Source: Pomphorhynchus laevis
Taxonomy: Eukaryota; Acanthocephala; Palaeacanthocephala; Echinorhynchida; Pomphorhynchidae
Assembly: GCA_012934845.2 (NCBI GenBank)
Contig: WNNJ02001603.1
Coordinates: 1-64,000 of the forward strand
Length of the DNA stretch: 64,000 bases
Direction of reading: 5' to 3'
The position numbers were made by a program, and so were the translations under genes. The notes beneath the pieces are model-generated. The model was not told where the DNA came from and made no database searches. It was given only the letters and a program-made list of their open reading frames with translations. Below, one piece after another: positions 34,285-47,523 of this stretch (position 1 is its first letter; the number at the start of each line of letters is the position of its first letter).

Positions 34285-35267
34285 ACTCGATCAGATAATT
34301 CTACAAATCTTCATTTACAACGGACAGTTTCATTCAAATTCATTTTGTGCAATTTGTTGCAGAGCTTCATGAAATGTTTATATGCAATTCGGATGTCCCA
34401 TTAAAATTGGTGACATTTCTTTCATCGATTAAAAAGTCTTCGTACTCAGAATTTTAGGATTTGATGCACTAACTTCTACAAGTACAGGTTGATTTGTCGT
34501 TTACAGAACAAAGTTGACATTTGAAATGCCCTCATAGTAAAGTTTAAAATGTACGCAAAAAATAATTAAAAGCCTACTCCAAGGCCAGGTTTTATTATAG
34601 CTTGTTAGCATTTTCATTGGGTTTTATGATCCCACTTTATTATCACATGGTATTTAGTGTTAATTGGACTATTTTCAACTGCAATCTTAAGAATAAATAC
34701 AATTCAATGTTTTATTAGTTAAGTGACACTTTTTAAGTTTGATAATATTAATAGTGTTTAAATATAAGTTTCAAGTATCTTTAATTATTAAATATATCGC
34801 ACTGACATTTTGCAAATCTAAATTGTTAAAAATTTACATTGTCAGCCTGCTACATAAACTGGAATTAAAAATTTCAAAGTAAAAACTTATTTTTGGAAAG
34901 ATAGTTTTATTACTCTTTCAAATAGCTCAATAAAATTGTCGTTTTACTGTAACGAAGTAATGAATTTATAACGGCAACCGTTGAACATATTCGACCAACA
35001 ATGGCTGTTATTTCCTGGAAGTAAATACGATATCAGTATTTAAGAGCCTTGCGTATAGTTCAGTAAAAGTAATTGGATATTAATAAAGTGAGATTGTGTA
35101 AAATATATAGATCGATGTAAATTAAGATAATAGTATATAATACAACTTCATCTTGAAGTAATAGATGTACTACAGGTTTATAAAGGATATATTATATTAT
35201 ACTATTTAAAGACTTATTTAGCGCTATACAAAGAGATTATAATTAGAGATTATAATTTATAATGTGC
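34285..35267. other. Unassigned stretch
   Basis: A coding-like plus-strand stretch at 34290-34460 (IHFVQFVAELHEMFICNSDV then PLKLVTFLSSIKKSS) follows the tandem array but ends at a stop without a recognisable domain. The rest is AT-rich with no feature. Confidence 0.35.
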
Positions 35268-35990
35268 ACGGTCAATCACCGACGAGTTGTGACTTCCCTG
35301 CCAGAATTGGAAGCCCAGACAAAACGACGCAACATGCGGATAATATACCGGACATCTTCAGGGAATGTCTCGGTGACAAGCGGACGGGAAATAGATCTTT
35401 GACGTGCCGGTTTGCCAGGTTATTAAAGCAGTGACCTCAATTTATACTTTTAAAATTTATTACTCCTGTAAATTAATAATTATCTTTTAGATTAGAGATA
35501 ATATAAAATTGATAATTATTTTTTTGTTTTCATGCTTTATATTAAAAAATATAAATTATAGATTATAATTTTAATATTTAAAATAAATATATAAAAAGTG
35601 TAATATATTAATAAATATTTTTGTAATTTCAAATAATGTCTTATCATTACATTTAATTTGCTCTATTAAGTACTCAGTTTGGTAAAATTGATAATTTTAA
35701 TGCAAATATTATTTATTCTTAGTGACCTGATTTATTAATGCATGAATATAATGATGTATAAATAGTAATAATTTATAATATTGTTATATTATATAGCATA
35801 ATACATGTTATTATTTACGTCAAGTAATAGCGTTTTTGAATCTACCTTTTTACATTAATTTCATTAGAGCTGTCAGATTCCATCTAAAAAATAAAATAAA
35901 ATTTGTAAAATAAAAATATAAATAACTTTAAAATCTCGTCTTGAAAATAGTCGTTCCTTTGGGTTACGTGTTTCAGAACTTGGTTGTATA
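35268..35990 (+). repeat. Segmental duplicate of 56276-56998
   Basis: About 690 bp match 56277-56971 at a constant offset of 21,008 with no net indel and only a few substitutions (for example near 35358, 35422 and 35531). It contains the last 55 or so codons of the unassigned frame at 55720-56442 (SPTSCDFPARIGSPDKTTQH) and 500 bp of AT-rich 3' flank. Similarity fades after 35963. Confidence 0.95.
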
Positions 35991-37650
35991 GATTTTAAAT
36001 TTAAAATAAATAGACAAATAATTAGACTTAATTAGACAAAAATTTGTCTAAATTGGTTAATTCTGAATTTACAAACAAAATTTACAAACGAGTACAATTT
36101 ACAAAAAAATATACATTTGTTCCTGATGATAACGGCTGTTATCGAAAATTAGAATTATAATAAAATAATCGCTTTTACTCTCTCTCTTAATTGTAAACAA
36201 TCCTAATGAGTGAACAATCAATTTATAATTTACTTTCATTAATAATATGTTGTCAATTAACAACTTTAAATTTTCAATATTATTCGTAAGTTTAACCTTT
36301 AATCGTTTTAATATACAAAAATGTTTTGACTAACATTTATCTACACAATTGATAATATTACAATTGATATTGTCATATAGCCATATTATAATTGATATCA
36401 TTTTTATTATGTAAAAAATAATCATTAAATATTCTTATGATATCTTAAATAAATAATTATAATATGATTAAATTAATTATAATAAATAATTAATTACAAT
36501 ATATTATATTGTAATATAGCAATATTACAATTGATATCATTTTTATCTAACCTTTGTTAATAAACAATGAAATAGGAATTTTACTTTTATAATAAAAGTA
36601 AAATTTATTTCGTCACAACATAATTTGTTTAATAATATTTCTTATAATGACTGGTTTTAAATATATTATACTAAAATTTATCAAAATATGTTCAAATATG
36701 TTTCAGGGCGATGTTTCATTGAGGGCGAAAAATAAAATTAGTAAACAGAAATAGAATAATCTTCACATTAGCTTATTCGCTTACATTTTCTACAATGTTA
36801 GTGAGTAATTTTCTAAATTTTCTTGTTGACATAAATGGTAGGTCATAATGCTAGGTCATAACAAGATGGTCATCTCAATTATTATATTAATAATTGATAT
36901 TATAAATATCCTGGAATATTGCATACGATCCGAACGTTATTTGTATTTTGCTGTGAACATTTATGATGAAACGAATATAAATAATATAAATAATAATAAT
37001 AATAAATAATATAAATAATAAATATTTTATTATAATATTTATAATATTTATTATTTAATATTATTTATAATATAATATAATATATTATAAATATTACTTT
37101 TATGTAATATAATATGCACGCCCTATATTATAATACAATTATATAATAAATAATATTTGTAGTTTACTTGTAATTATTAGTTAATTTACTTGTAATTAAT
37201 ATTTTACTGGTAAAATATCAATTTTTACTGGTAATTTACTTGTAAATTAACCATATTTTATATGTTGCGATGATTTAGCTAATCCATTGCTCACTAATAC
37301 TTTGATCAATAAGATAAATACTTTTTAAATCTCGATAACGTATTTTAAGACTTAAGTCTTTAAGATATGTAATATCAATATATTACCTGCGATCAAAATA
37401 GATAAAATTTGAGAGAGATTCATAACAAGTTTGTTGAGAAACGGAAGAAACTAGCACTTTTGGAATATGTAAATATTCTGTATATGTGCACAATTTCATA
37501 AGTATTTTTCTGAAACGACTGTTTGTGACATTGCTAATTTTGATTAATACTAAATTATATGTATTCATGAATTCTTCGATATATTTCTTCAGTAATTTTT
37601 ATAGAGAATATATATACAATAACTTTCTTATAAAATACATTATTTTATAA
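35991..37650. other. AT-rich stretch with a PLE-tail hairpin and (AAT)n repeats
   Basis: 36121-36147 holds TCCTGATGATAACGGCTGTT followed by ATCGAAAA, a second copy of the hairpin motif seen at 28917 (stem GATAAC/GTTATC, loop GGCT). Simple AAT/AAATATT repeats fill 36970-37100. The 61-codon minus frame at 37383-37568 has no recognisable domain. Confidence 0.55.
36121..36147 (+). ncRNA. Hairpin motif CTGATGAT-stem-GAAA, copy 2
   Basis: TCCTGAT, then GATAAC (36128-36133), loop GGCT and GTTATC (36138-36143), then GAAA. Compared with copy 1 the stem has a G:C to A:T pair change (GATAGC/GCTATC to GATAAC/GTTATC), so pairing is conserved. It is probably the 3' end of an old retrotransposon. Confidence 0.5.
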
Positions 37651-37659
37651 TAAAATAGC

Positions 37660-38130
37660 AGTTCCTCCTGATTATTTATATTCCTTATTCGAATAAATCG
37701 TCTATTATGTATTAGTCAATTCATAAAAATTGATTTTTATTTTAAATTTTAATTATGAATTTTATCGTTATATTATAAAATAATAAAGTAAAAAATACTC
37801 AGACTTAGTTATCTGATTTGATTTTTTGTACTGACAAGTTATTATTGACCTGTGGAATTTGTTTTCCAGGTAATATAACTCTGTCATAAATACTAAAACT
37901 ATATCTTATTCCAAAAATTCAAAATTTTACAAAATAATTAAAAAGCAATAATTGATATGACTGTTGACCTCTATAACCTCATGACTGATTACCTCTATTC
38001 CTTACTAGTCAAATACATCGTATATTATTTATTAGTTAATTCATAAAAAGTGATTTTAATTTTAATTTTAAATTTTAAATTTATATTTAATTTGTATAAA
38101 ATCTTTTGCAATTATTTATTATTTATAAAT
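37660..38130 (+). mobile_element. Two family B terminal modules, plus orientation
   Basis: 37661-37870 (agcagttcctcctgatta, tagtcaattcataaaaattg, gacctgtggaatttg) and 37960-38110 (tgacctctataacctcatg, tagtcaaatacatcgtatat, attcataaaaagtg) are diverged copies of the module at 10800 and 40600 in tandem. Confidence 0.6.
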
Positions 38131-38309
38131 AATATATTTTTCATTTATATCTAGTTTAAAATAGGTAGATTCCGTTAGTAAAGTTAGTTATAAAGTTAGT
38201 AAAAGTTATATAATGTTACCCACAATTAATAAAAAGCGCATTCTTTTATTTTCTTAAGACACATGTTTTTGATAAATGAGACATGTTTTTTTGAGACATG
38301 TGATTGCAC

Positions 38310-38950
38310 TTTAATTATCAAATCAGCTAACTGAGTCTACGTATTTAATATAATTATAAAATAAACAAAACATAATAATGCTAAATCAAAATTTAATAAT
38401 TAAATAATAAAATTAATAATTGTTTTTAGATTTTCTATAATTTAAATCAAGTTTAAATAAAAATTGAAATTTAAAATAAACGTCATTTTTTATGAATTGA
38501 CTAATAAATAACAGACGTTTTATCAAAATAAGGATTAAAGATCATCAGAAAGAACTGATATGCTATCAGGTTTCGGATCCTAACTCCTCTATAGCAGCGG
38601 GACCAAATACATGCTAAGGACGTATTTCCTCTGATTAAATTTGATTATATAGTATCTTATTCTAATACAAAGTATATTATTTATTATCAATCCATAAAAA
38701 TTTCCCGCTAATGATTTTAAATTAAATTTTAATATTATTGTGTTGATTTATATATTTTACTATTTTCTGTTTAATGTTATTTTTATAGTAACTAGTTAAA
38801 AATATGCATCTATTAAATTATTTAAATGATTTTAAAGAAAGCCAATATCATTACATATTGTTGCAATTCTTAAAATTTCATTATTTAATGTATTATATTT
38901 TATATTATATAGTATGCATGAATGCTCATACAAAAATATGTTTCTTGTAA
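38310..38950 (-). mobile_element. Family B PLE fragment, minus orientation
   Basis: A terminal module (38330-38600, with gctaactgagtctacgtatt and aataacagacgtt on the plus strand) precedes the reverse complement of the RT-thumb fragment (38690-38950, with cattcatgcatac-type end). The thumb frame is broken. Confidence 0.7.
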
Positions 38951-40192
38951 AAACATTTAAATCAAGACAGCAAACAAGCCGTAACGTTAATTCATCGATA
39001 ACAAATAACAAATAGCAAATGTTTTGAACAAAATGAATCCAGTTTCCACCAATAGAGCAATAGTTTCCACCGATAGTTTGGGTAAGATTTGCTTACGTAC
39101 ACAATTGAAGTAAATTGACGTATACAAAAGTTTATGTTTAAAAACAAAAATATGTTTTAAAGATATGAAATGCCACTTTTATAAATTAACCTTTGATTCT
39201 TAGAATGCCAAGCTACTGTAGGCAACTCTGTTCACTGTCGAGAAAGACATTTGTCATTTGCTATATATAAAATTTGTAGTTTGAGCTCATATCATTCAAA
39301 ACAAGAGATTCCCCAGGTCCCTTATCGCGTCAAGCATTTTTAGACATTTGTCAAAGTTGCTAATTCATTTCAAACGAAAACTGTGCCTTGTCGCTTTGTA
39401 GTATCTTTACGCTACTTGACCTTAAACGTAATGTTCTACACCGTTTGTACTTCAATACTGTACATCAGTATTTTGAAGTATCATAAATTTCTGACAGCAG
39501 CATATCTATACATTTAGTGTGTTTTATCAATGAGAATAGAAACGAAATGCAAATCTACAGAAGTCAAAATTCTCATTATGTATATACGGCAGTTATTTAC
39601 CCCTTAAAATGCAACAAGTTAATTATTTGCTTTCTAGTTCCAACCACAATTAGTACGGTCAAGATATAATATTATAATTAGCATTATTTATATAGAAATA
39701 CAATTCATTGAAGGAAATTTTATACTATAAATTGTCCTTACATGACAATTATCTAGGAACTAAGAGCCAAAAACTCTTCAGTATTATAGAGACATTATAA
39801 TGGAAATTAATACAAAATAAAAAATTTTGAATTGCCAAGCAAAGCACTAAGTGATTGCTATAACATTTGCAATTTATTGTTCAGTTATTAATTTTCGTTG
39901 CTTATATTTTTAAATAAAGGGCATTCATCAATAGCACAGATTGACTTTTATTGTTTTATGTTTTGACTTGGTTTACATTGACAAGGTAATATGTAATTTG
40001 CCAAAGAAAATTATCTCGTGCGGTGAATTCTAAGTATTTAGTTATTAAATGAGATCAGATAATCGAGTCTACGTATTTTATTTATAAATAAAAATAAAGA
40101 TAAATTATAAAGCATTAATAAATATATTATTAAGCATTTTTAAATTATAATTTTAAAAATAATTTTATATTGCACAGATTCAAATCAAATCA
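38951..40192. other. Unassigned stretch
   Basis: 38960-39960 has a more balanced composition than its flanks but no frame that I can call a gene. At 40050-40130 a scrap of the family B module (gagtctacgtattttat) marks the edge of the next array. Confidence 0.5.
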
Positions 40193-41220
40193 GCTTACTG
40201 AGTCTATTTAATATAATTATAAAATAAACAAAACATAATAATGCTAAATCAAAATTTAATAATTAAATAATAAAATTAATAATTGTTTTTAGATTTTCTA
40301 TAATTTAAATCAAGTTAAAATAAAAAATTGAAATTTAAAATAAAAGTTAAATAAAAAATTATGGATTTTATGAAGATTGCACCCAGAATCTTTCACGTGC
40401 CCTTCAAGAGAGCTGAGCTCCCTCTTTGTTGGACAACGAGAGCGCTAGCGAAAACAGTAAAATCAAGTTAAAATAAAAAATTGAAATTTAAAACGTTATT
40501 TTTATGAATTGACTAATAAATAACAGACGTTGTATCAGAATAAGGATTAGAGGTCATCAGGAGGAACTGCTATGCTATCAGGTTTCGGGTAACAAATTCC
40601 ACAGGTCAATAATAACATGTCAGTAGAACAAATTAAATCAGCTAACTGAGTCTACGTATTTAATATAATTATAAAATAAACAAAACATAATAATGCTAAA
40701 TCAAAATTTAATAATTAAATAATAAAATTAATAATTGTTTTTAGATTTTCTATAATTTAAATCAAGTTAAAAAAATTAAAATAAACGTCATTTTTTATTA
40801 ATTGACTAATAAATAACAGACGTTGTATCATAATAAGAATTAGAGGTCATCAGGAGGAACTGCTATGCTATCAGGTTTCGGGTAACAAAGTCCACAGGTC
40901 AATAATAACATGTCAGTAGAACAAATTAAATCAGCTAACTGAGTCTATGTATTTAATATAATTATAAAATAAACAAAACATAATAATGCTAAATCAAAAT
41001 TTAATAATTAAATAATAAAATTAATAATTGTTTTTAGATTTTCTATAATTTATTTCAAGTTAAAATAAAAAAATAAAATTTAAAATAAACTTCATTTTTA
41101 TGAATTGACTAATAAATAACAGACATTGTATCATAATAAAGATTAGAGGTCATCAGGAGAAACTGCTATGCTATCAGGTTTCGGCCCCTAACTCCTCTAC
41201 CCAACATAGCAGCGGGGCCA
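40193..41220 (-). repeat. Tandem array of family B terminal modules (~300 bp period)
   Basis: The word ggtttcgg recurs at 40581, 40874 and 41177, periods of 293 and 303. Each unit contains gctaactgagtctacgtatt, aaaataaacaaaacataata, aataacagacgttgtatca and ggtcatcaggaggaactgc. At the end the array continues into the RT-thumb fragment (41290-41420). Head-to-tail terminal repeats are a known habit of PLEs. Confidence 0.85.
40341..40459 (-). mobile_element. GC-rich insert with tRNA-like boxes
   Basis: A 119-bp insert within the first module is bounded by 34-bp direct repeats (40307-40340 and 40460-40493). On the minus strand GGGAGCTCAGCTCTC resembles a tRNA A box and GGGTGCAATCTTC a B box, about 41 bp apart. 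No cloverleaf could be drawn with confidence. It may be a tRNA-derived SINE head or a tRNA pseudogene. Confidence 0.35.
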
Positions 41221-43240
41221 AATACATGCTAATGATGTATTACCTCTGATGAAATTTGATTATATAGTATCTTATTTTAATACCAAGTATATTATTTATT
41301 ATCCATCCATAAAAATTTGCCACTTAACAGTTTAAATTTATTCTTTATATTATTGTGTTGATTTATATATTTTACTATTTTCTGTTTGATGTTATTTTTA
41401 TAGTAACCTAGTTTAAAATTATAATTTCAAAATAAATTTGATATTGCAACATGATATTGACATAGTCCAATGTAAGCAACTGTTTATAATTAGAACAGTT
41501 AACTGAGTCTACGTATTTTATACAATTTATAAATTAAAATATAAGATAAATATTTAAGCATTAATAAATATATTATTAAGCATTTTATTACGTAAAATTA
41601 TCGGAAATTTATTTATTAAATTTAAAATTATCTAACTGATAATTTCATAATTAAAACGTTGTGTTACTCTCTAAATCTAATTATAATTCCACTAAATATT
41701 CTTATCCTAATAATTTATTGTTTTCAATGGTTTATTTATCGATGATATTATCACATAACATACAATCAAGATATATAAGCCACTGATAATGTATTATCAT
41801 ATTATGGTTTAATTTTTAAAATACTACAAAGTTTTGGTTTTACTTGCAAATGGCATTTTCTGAGATACAAAATAATATATGTAGTAAAGAATGTTTTGTT
41901 GTTTGATAATACATTTTAAAACATTCCAAAAATTATTTATTAATGAAAGTTCAATTCTCTTTCTGTTTTATAAAAACACTAGTTTCATCATTTTTGTTAT
42001 TTTTGTATTAAGCTAATCTGAACTTGGAAAACAGTTTAAATTTTAGAAATGTTTTATTGTACAGTGTTTCGCGTTTAATTCATTTATATTTTAAACAAAA
42101 TAATGCAAGCAGCGGATATTTCAAAGGAATTAGAATAACTCGTTTGCTTTTATATTAACAACGACCTCTAAGAAAGTAATGTCACCTTCTAATTCTAGTT
42201 ATATTTCCCACTAAATATTCTTATTTAAGTGTTTCTTATTTCTTATTTATTATAATATTAATATCTTATTTAATATTAATATCTTATTTAATATTTATTA
42301 AATAAATATTCTTATTTATTCTATTGTTTTTAATGTTTCTTGAAATGCAATGAAATTATCACAAAAACAACAAATGTTTTTAGTGGATTAAGCAGGTAGG
42401 AATAATTCTTTCAATTCTTTCATAGAGTAGAAACTTACTTTACTCTTTATGTTGTTTTATTAAGCATATCTTGTAAATAATTGTTTAATACATTAATTTT
42501 TATAACATATATATTTTATAATATATAACATATATAATGTATATTATATATAACATATATAATATGTATATTTTTATAACATATATAATTTTTTAAATAT
42601 ATATTATTTAAAATATCAGATGTAGTAAAATGTATATTTTAAACGCATTAAATGTATAATAATAAATTATATAACATACATGTATTGCTATTAATTTAAA
42701 GTAGTTAAATAAAAATAATCAATAATGCCTCTGATCGAAGAAATGTCGATACAATAAAAGTATATTTTATGGATCAATTTAATTTTGAAAAATGTTATTT
42801 ATGTAGCATATGTTATAACATATAACATTTGACAATCGTCTTATTCACATCAAATAATTACTTAATGATCTTCACACAAGGAATTTATTATATAAAACTT
42901 TTTATGGATTTTACAAATTGTATGATACAGCCTAAATAAAAGATGCATTAAGCTTAGCGATAAACATACGGTGAAAGTACATAATTATATTTAAAATAAA
43001 ACACAAATTAAGACTTTATCCCAAAATTTTTTGCATTAGATTGATTTAATTATCATGTTTCTATTTTTTCTTTTAAAAAAATATAATTTTAATTTTATAT
43101 TAAAATTGTATATCATATAATTTTAATATCATTTATGTATAATATAGTTATGTTAATGAAGTTAAATTTTGACATCATATGAATGTTTTACATCAAAGGT
43201 AAGATATACAGTCCGCTGACATAAAAGCCATCAGAGCGGA
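41221..43240. other. Module remnant, then AT-rich DNA
   Basis: 41221-41430 is the junction of the terminal module with the RT-thumb fragment (minus strand). 41480-41660 has a further partial module (gttaactgagtctacg). Beyond that, runs of A/T with no gene; a degenerate hairpin motif (cctctgatcgaagaaatgtc) is at 42728. Confidence 0.5.
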
Positions 43241-43249
43241 GCCAATTAT

Positions 43250-43475
43250 TTTTTTGTGGAATTATTTTGTAGTTAATTTTTGAATTATTTTGTTACATAA
43301 TTATTTAGCTTTAGAATTATTTTGTTGTGAATAATTTTGATGTATAATGATTTTGCTGTACAATTATGTAATTGTAGAATTATTTTGTTGTTAAATTGCT
43401 TTGTTTTAAAAGCTTTTGTAATAAATTATTTTGTGTTGAAATATTTTGTTACACAATTATTTAGCTGTAGAAATA
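43250..43475. repeat. T-rich imperfect repeat of gaattattttgt
   Basis: At least six imperfect copies of gaattattttgt and related words occur within 225 bp, with strong strand asymmetry (T over A). No coding role is evident. Confidence 0.65.
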
Positions 43476-43679
43476 TAAAAAAATTTCTACTTAATTTGAT
43501 CTATTTCCAATACATGAAACGATATCTATATAAAGATGCATATTCATCTAAGATGCATATACATCCTTATAAAGATCTTATTCATATATTCAACATTAAA
43601 CTAATGCCATTATCAAGCATCTAGAAGAACATAAAAAATATAACACCGTATATAGATAGCTCGGGCTTCTAGTTCTGCA

Positions 43680-44620
43680 CACCTGTAGACAGTTTATAAC
43701 CGTCCCTCTAAAGTTGCAAAATCATTCAAAAAATTCGAAGAGTTTGATTGAATCATTCATCCGTCCTATTCTGGCAGAATTTTCTTTCTTAATCAGCAAC
43801 GATTCGAAGATTTGAAGGTTTTAGACTAAACCACTGTCTTAAGTGTCTTTGTGTTTGCATGGATGAATTGTGTGATCGGAATCTTACCGTGTTCATTTTC
43901 TAGTTGTGGTTTAACGGTGCCCTTGTGTTTATATTATTTTAATCAATTATCTTATGCTCGGATTGTGTAACCAATGTATTTTGGTTGGCTGGGGCTACAT
44001 CCAGCTTCACTACATGTAAATTGGTACATCACATGTGACTTAGTGGTATCAGATTGCTCGTTTTTCTTAATCAGTAGGTGGAGTAATTTCTTAATTATGA
44101 GGAATATCAGTAGTTCAACAGTCTTTGCAGAATCAATATCACTTTTAAGTATAATTCTCAACTAGATCTATCGTAGCTTATGTCTGCAAAGCATTTGCGG
44201 CTGATGATAAATTAGCACTTTTCCACTGCTCGTATCATTTCTTTGTTTGTCTGGTTCGTGTTCATTTGTTGCATGAAGTTTTATATCGTTTTGTCGAATA
44301 GGTGCAAGTTGTAACCATTGCCAGTCAGCATTTGTCTAATTCAGGCGACTTCAGTATTGAACAAATCTCTATTGGAGTAAATCATGTGACATCGGTGGAG
44401 CCTTGTCTTGGTGTTTGCTAGTTTATATACCTTTTGAAATACTTGTGTAATTCATGCATTCCCCATTTGTTTGTTTCTATATAGACGTCGGTTTGAAATA
44501 GATTTGATAATTGAATGATTTTAACAATCAGGAAGCTTATAAGATTGCCAACCTTATTTACGCAAGTAAATTTGAGACAAGAATAAGCTTCAAGTGCGAT
44601 TCGCAACTAGTGCGATTCGC
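43680..44620 (-). pseudogene. Decayed Penelope-like element, family C
   Basis: Reading the minus strand: FLIVKIIQLSNLFQTDVYI, then in the next frame CMNYTSISKGIYKLANTKTR, LHRCHMIYSNRDLFNTEV and IRQMLTGNGY, the C-terminal RT and thumb of a PLE. At 44070-43980 the frame MYQFTCSEAGC ... KYIGYTIRA is the start of a GIY-YIG endonuclease, followed by HKGTVKPQLENEHGKI and ITQFIHANTKTL, its middle helix region. Several stops and shifts make it dead. The Cys-rich insert between the GIY and YIG parts distinguishes it from family B. Confidence 0.75.
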
Positions 44621-45036
44621 AAACGCTCGTCATAACTGATAAATATATCATCGACTTAACGGACATTTACTTTTGCCATAAACGTTTTGCTTTTTGCGAG
44701 TACTTTATTTTCCAGATGACCCACAAAATCAAATATTTAGTTTGATTTTTTAAAAATTAAATATTTTTTAATTAAAAGTAATACTTTTATGTTGTTTATG
44801 AGATAATTAAAATCATGACACTGCAAAAAGAAGTGTTTAAATTGTTCTAAATTGTTTAATTTTGATCACAATGATAAAAATTTTGTGAATATTCAAAGCT
44901 ATAATTTAAAATTTCAACGCATTATTTATAATAATAAATAAAAGATTTTCTTAAATACAACCAATGTTAGTGTTATACAACAACAAAAAAAATAAAATAA
45001 AAAAGAAACATGTATCAAAAATACAAGAAGGAAAAG
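44621..45036. other. AT-rich spacer
   Basis: No feature that I can name between PLE family C and LINE-3. Confidence 0.6.
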
Positions 45037-47520
45037 TTAGTTTACCAGTCGCGAATAAAAGTCTTCTTCAATCTTAAAGGCCTTAGGTCCAGCGGGATCT
45101 GAGCCCCGCCCCAGGCAATCCAACACGCCGCTTTTCGACTGAACCACCCGGAATCTTTCACCCCCCACCCCCCGAAGAATCCAATCGAGGCGGACAATGC
45201 TCGGTAATCGCGATATGAGGAGCTTAAGAAACCTTAGCCTTTGTTCTGGGGGACGTCCTCTTGAAAATAAGACCAATCCCGAGATAGCTCAAGTACCCCA
45301 GAGGCGCACTTTGGTTTTCTTTTTTAATGACAGATGTTGGGCCCGTTTTAGGGCTCATCTAGCTTTCTTCAAGATACGTTTAAGTCGATCCAGGTCGGCG
45401 TTCACCGACTAGTTAACCGTGACGGTGAACCCCAGGTATTTTACTCGACTCGTGAAGACAGAAAGGGGTTGATTAGTCAAAATGGAGGAGAGCGCGAGAG
45501 TGCTAATCTCTTAAGTTTTTGCTTTGTCGTAGGGGCGCCATGATGGACAACAATCTGCGATTTGGAGGAGTTTAAAACAAGGTTGGAAATGGGCAGATGA
45601 TCTTTTAATCTTGTAAGTTAACGGCTGATGTCAGAGACTACATCTTTGCACCTGTGACTAGAGAACAGGGCTGTGGTATCATCAGCGTATACCACAAGAT
45701 GTTGATCTCGTTTGAATTTTTATGGAGGCAGCAAGGTACAAGATTGGAGAAAGTGGGGAGCCTCGAGGTACAATCGTAATAGGGTAGAACTGACGTGCAT
45801 CAGGGTCATCTTCATAGAAGAATCGCTTGGTGTACAGCAATATTTCCACCCTGTTAACAATTCTCGCAGGCAACCCGAGGGACCTGAGAGAAGTGGTAAC
45901 AAAAGGAAATGGAGATGCGGTCAAATGCAGTAGAAAAATCAAGAAAACTGATGACTGTTATCTTGACAAAACTGCTCCACTTCACCTATTGCTGAATGGA
46001 CCGAACGATCTTTTACGTACCCATGAAAACCTGGTGAGATTAAATTTCGCCTACTTAGACGATTGCAGATTTTACGCGCAAGCGCTTTCTGGTAAATGGA
46101 GATGAGTGAGTTTTGAATCGAAATGGTTCGCAGATCTTTATGACATGAAATCAACTTCTTTTAAGGTAAAAACACGACGGCTGATGTTTATTCCAGCAAT
46201 GTCGGACGGGGAGGCTAATAGCATAGTTATGGCGACCTTCTTTCTCTGATAGTCTGTCAAAAGCTGACAGACACGAGTGAAGAGTGGCGCATGGGTTCTG
46301 GAGGTACCCAGTAGTGCCTCCAGGAGTTAAGGATATCTGTAACAGATAAATCCCTACTCCTGAAGTCACACCAAGGCGGGATTGGTTGAGGTGATAGGGT
46401 GGCTCCGTAATTGTGTAGGAATAGTGACTTCTCCAACACTTTATCAAGGCCTATTCTACCTATCCAGTCTAATGCTCTATCCTTCCAACAGACAAACTTC
46501 TAATTCTTGAATATCTTCCAGATGGAAGACTGAAAAGGGTTAAAACGAGAAATGCTTGCCATATATCTACTCAGCTGAAACCTATATCTATTGTTCCAGT
46601 ATTCATTCGAGAGTGCTTGTCTGGCGGAAACAGAGAGATTAGGAAGGTATAACATTTTAACTAGAACCTTGAGTTTTGTTGGAGTGGGATTGTATATACG
46701 ACCTTTATAGGTAGTCGATAGTATCGCGGTAGCTTGCGAAGAGAGGTAGGTATTAAATTTGGTCAAACTCTCATTCCCAATTCGGGGGAAGAGCTAGATA
46801 GCTACCTGAAATAAGGTCACCCTGACGGGATTAAAGTGGAACCTTCTCCTCAGCAACGTATCTTCCTCTAACCTACAACGAATTAGGTCATGAGAGGTGG
46901 TCTGTTGTTGGCGCGACTGCTCAGTACAGATGGGTTTTAACAACTACATCTTATGAAGCAGTAATATGTCGAGGAGTGAATTAGTTGTTGATCAATGAAA
47001 GATGGGGATGGTGGTTTGTGAATAGGATAGTCGTTACTGGTACTGCGGTTTGCTGCATTAATCCAACGACCAGTTATGTCGTTGAAGTCACCAAGTAACA
47101 TGTCATAGCCACTACCTAATATACCATCCAGAAGGTCACGGTTCTTGTGAATTTCTCCTGGCGGTATATAAATATTGGCTATACTGATGCATTGACCGTT
47201 CTTACGAAGTGATATAGCTAAACAAGATAGGGCTGGACAAGAATAGTTAAGAAGGAGGGAAGATCATAAGGATTATTTAACTAAGATTAAAAGACCTTGA
47301 GATGAAGAGGAGTGAGGAGAGGTTATATACGGAGTGAAATGGGTGTATTTATGCTAAGGGATAAATCGAGTAATGTCCTGAGGGATGCGGATAGACCGCC
47401 TCTCCTGAAGGACTATAACATCTGCATCTCTACCAGATAAAAGGCTAAGGGCAGAAGCACCTTCCGAATACCACTGAAGGATATTCAGTAAAAGGGCTCT
47501 TGATTGCTTTGCATTGTGTT
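45037..47520 (-). pseudogene. LINE-3 ORF2 (endonuclease plus reverse transcriptase), broken
   Basis: The endonuclease shows ILQWYSEGASAL, DADVIVLQERRSIRIP, CISIANIYIPPGEIHKN and MLLGDFNDITGRWI at 47500-47040. The reverse transcriptase shows IQNSLISIYQKALARKI, LISPGFHGYVKDRS, SIPFVTTSLRSLGLPARIVN, IVPRGSPLSPILYLA and LVVYADDTTALFSS (catalytic Asp pair, about 45685). The C-terminal end reads FSRGRPPEQRLRFLKLLISR and RFRVVQSKSGVLDCLGRG. At least five frame breaks. The usual VPQGSPLSP motif here is VPRGSPLSP. Confidence 0.8.
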
Positions 47521-47523
47521 AGT

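Noticed and set aside
45197-46105. Plus-strand ORFs across LINE-3
   Set aside because: Antisense shadows of the reverse transcriptase; the minus strand carries the catalytic motifs.
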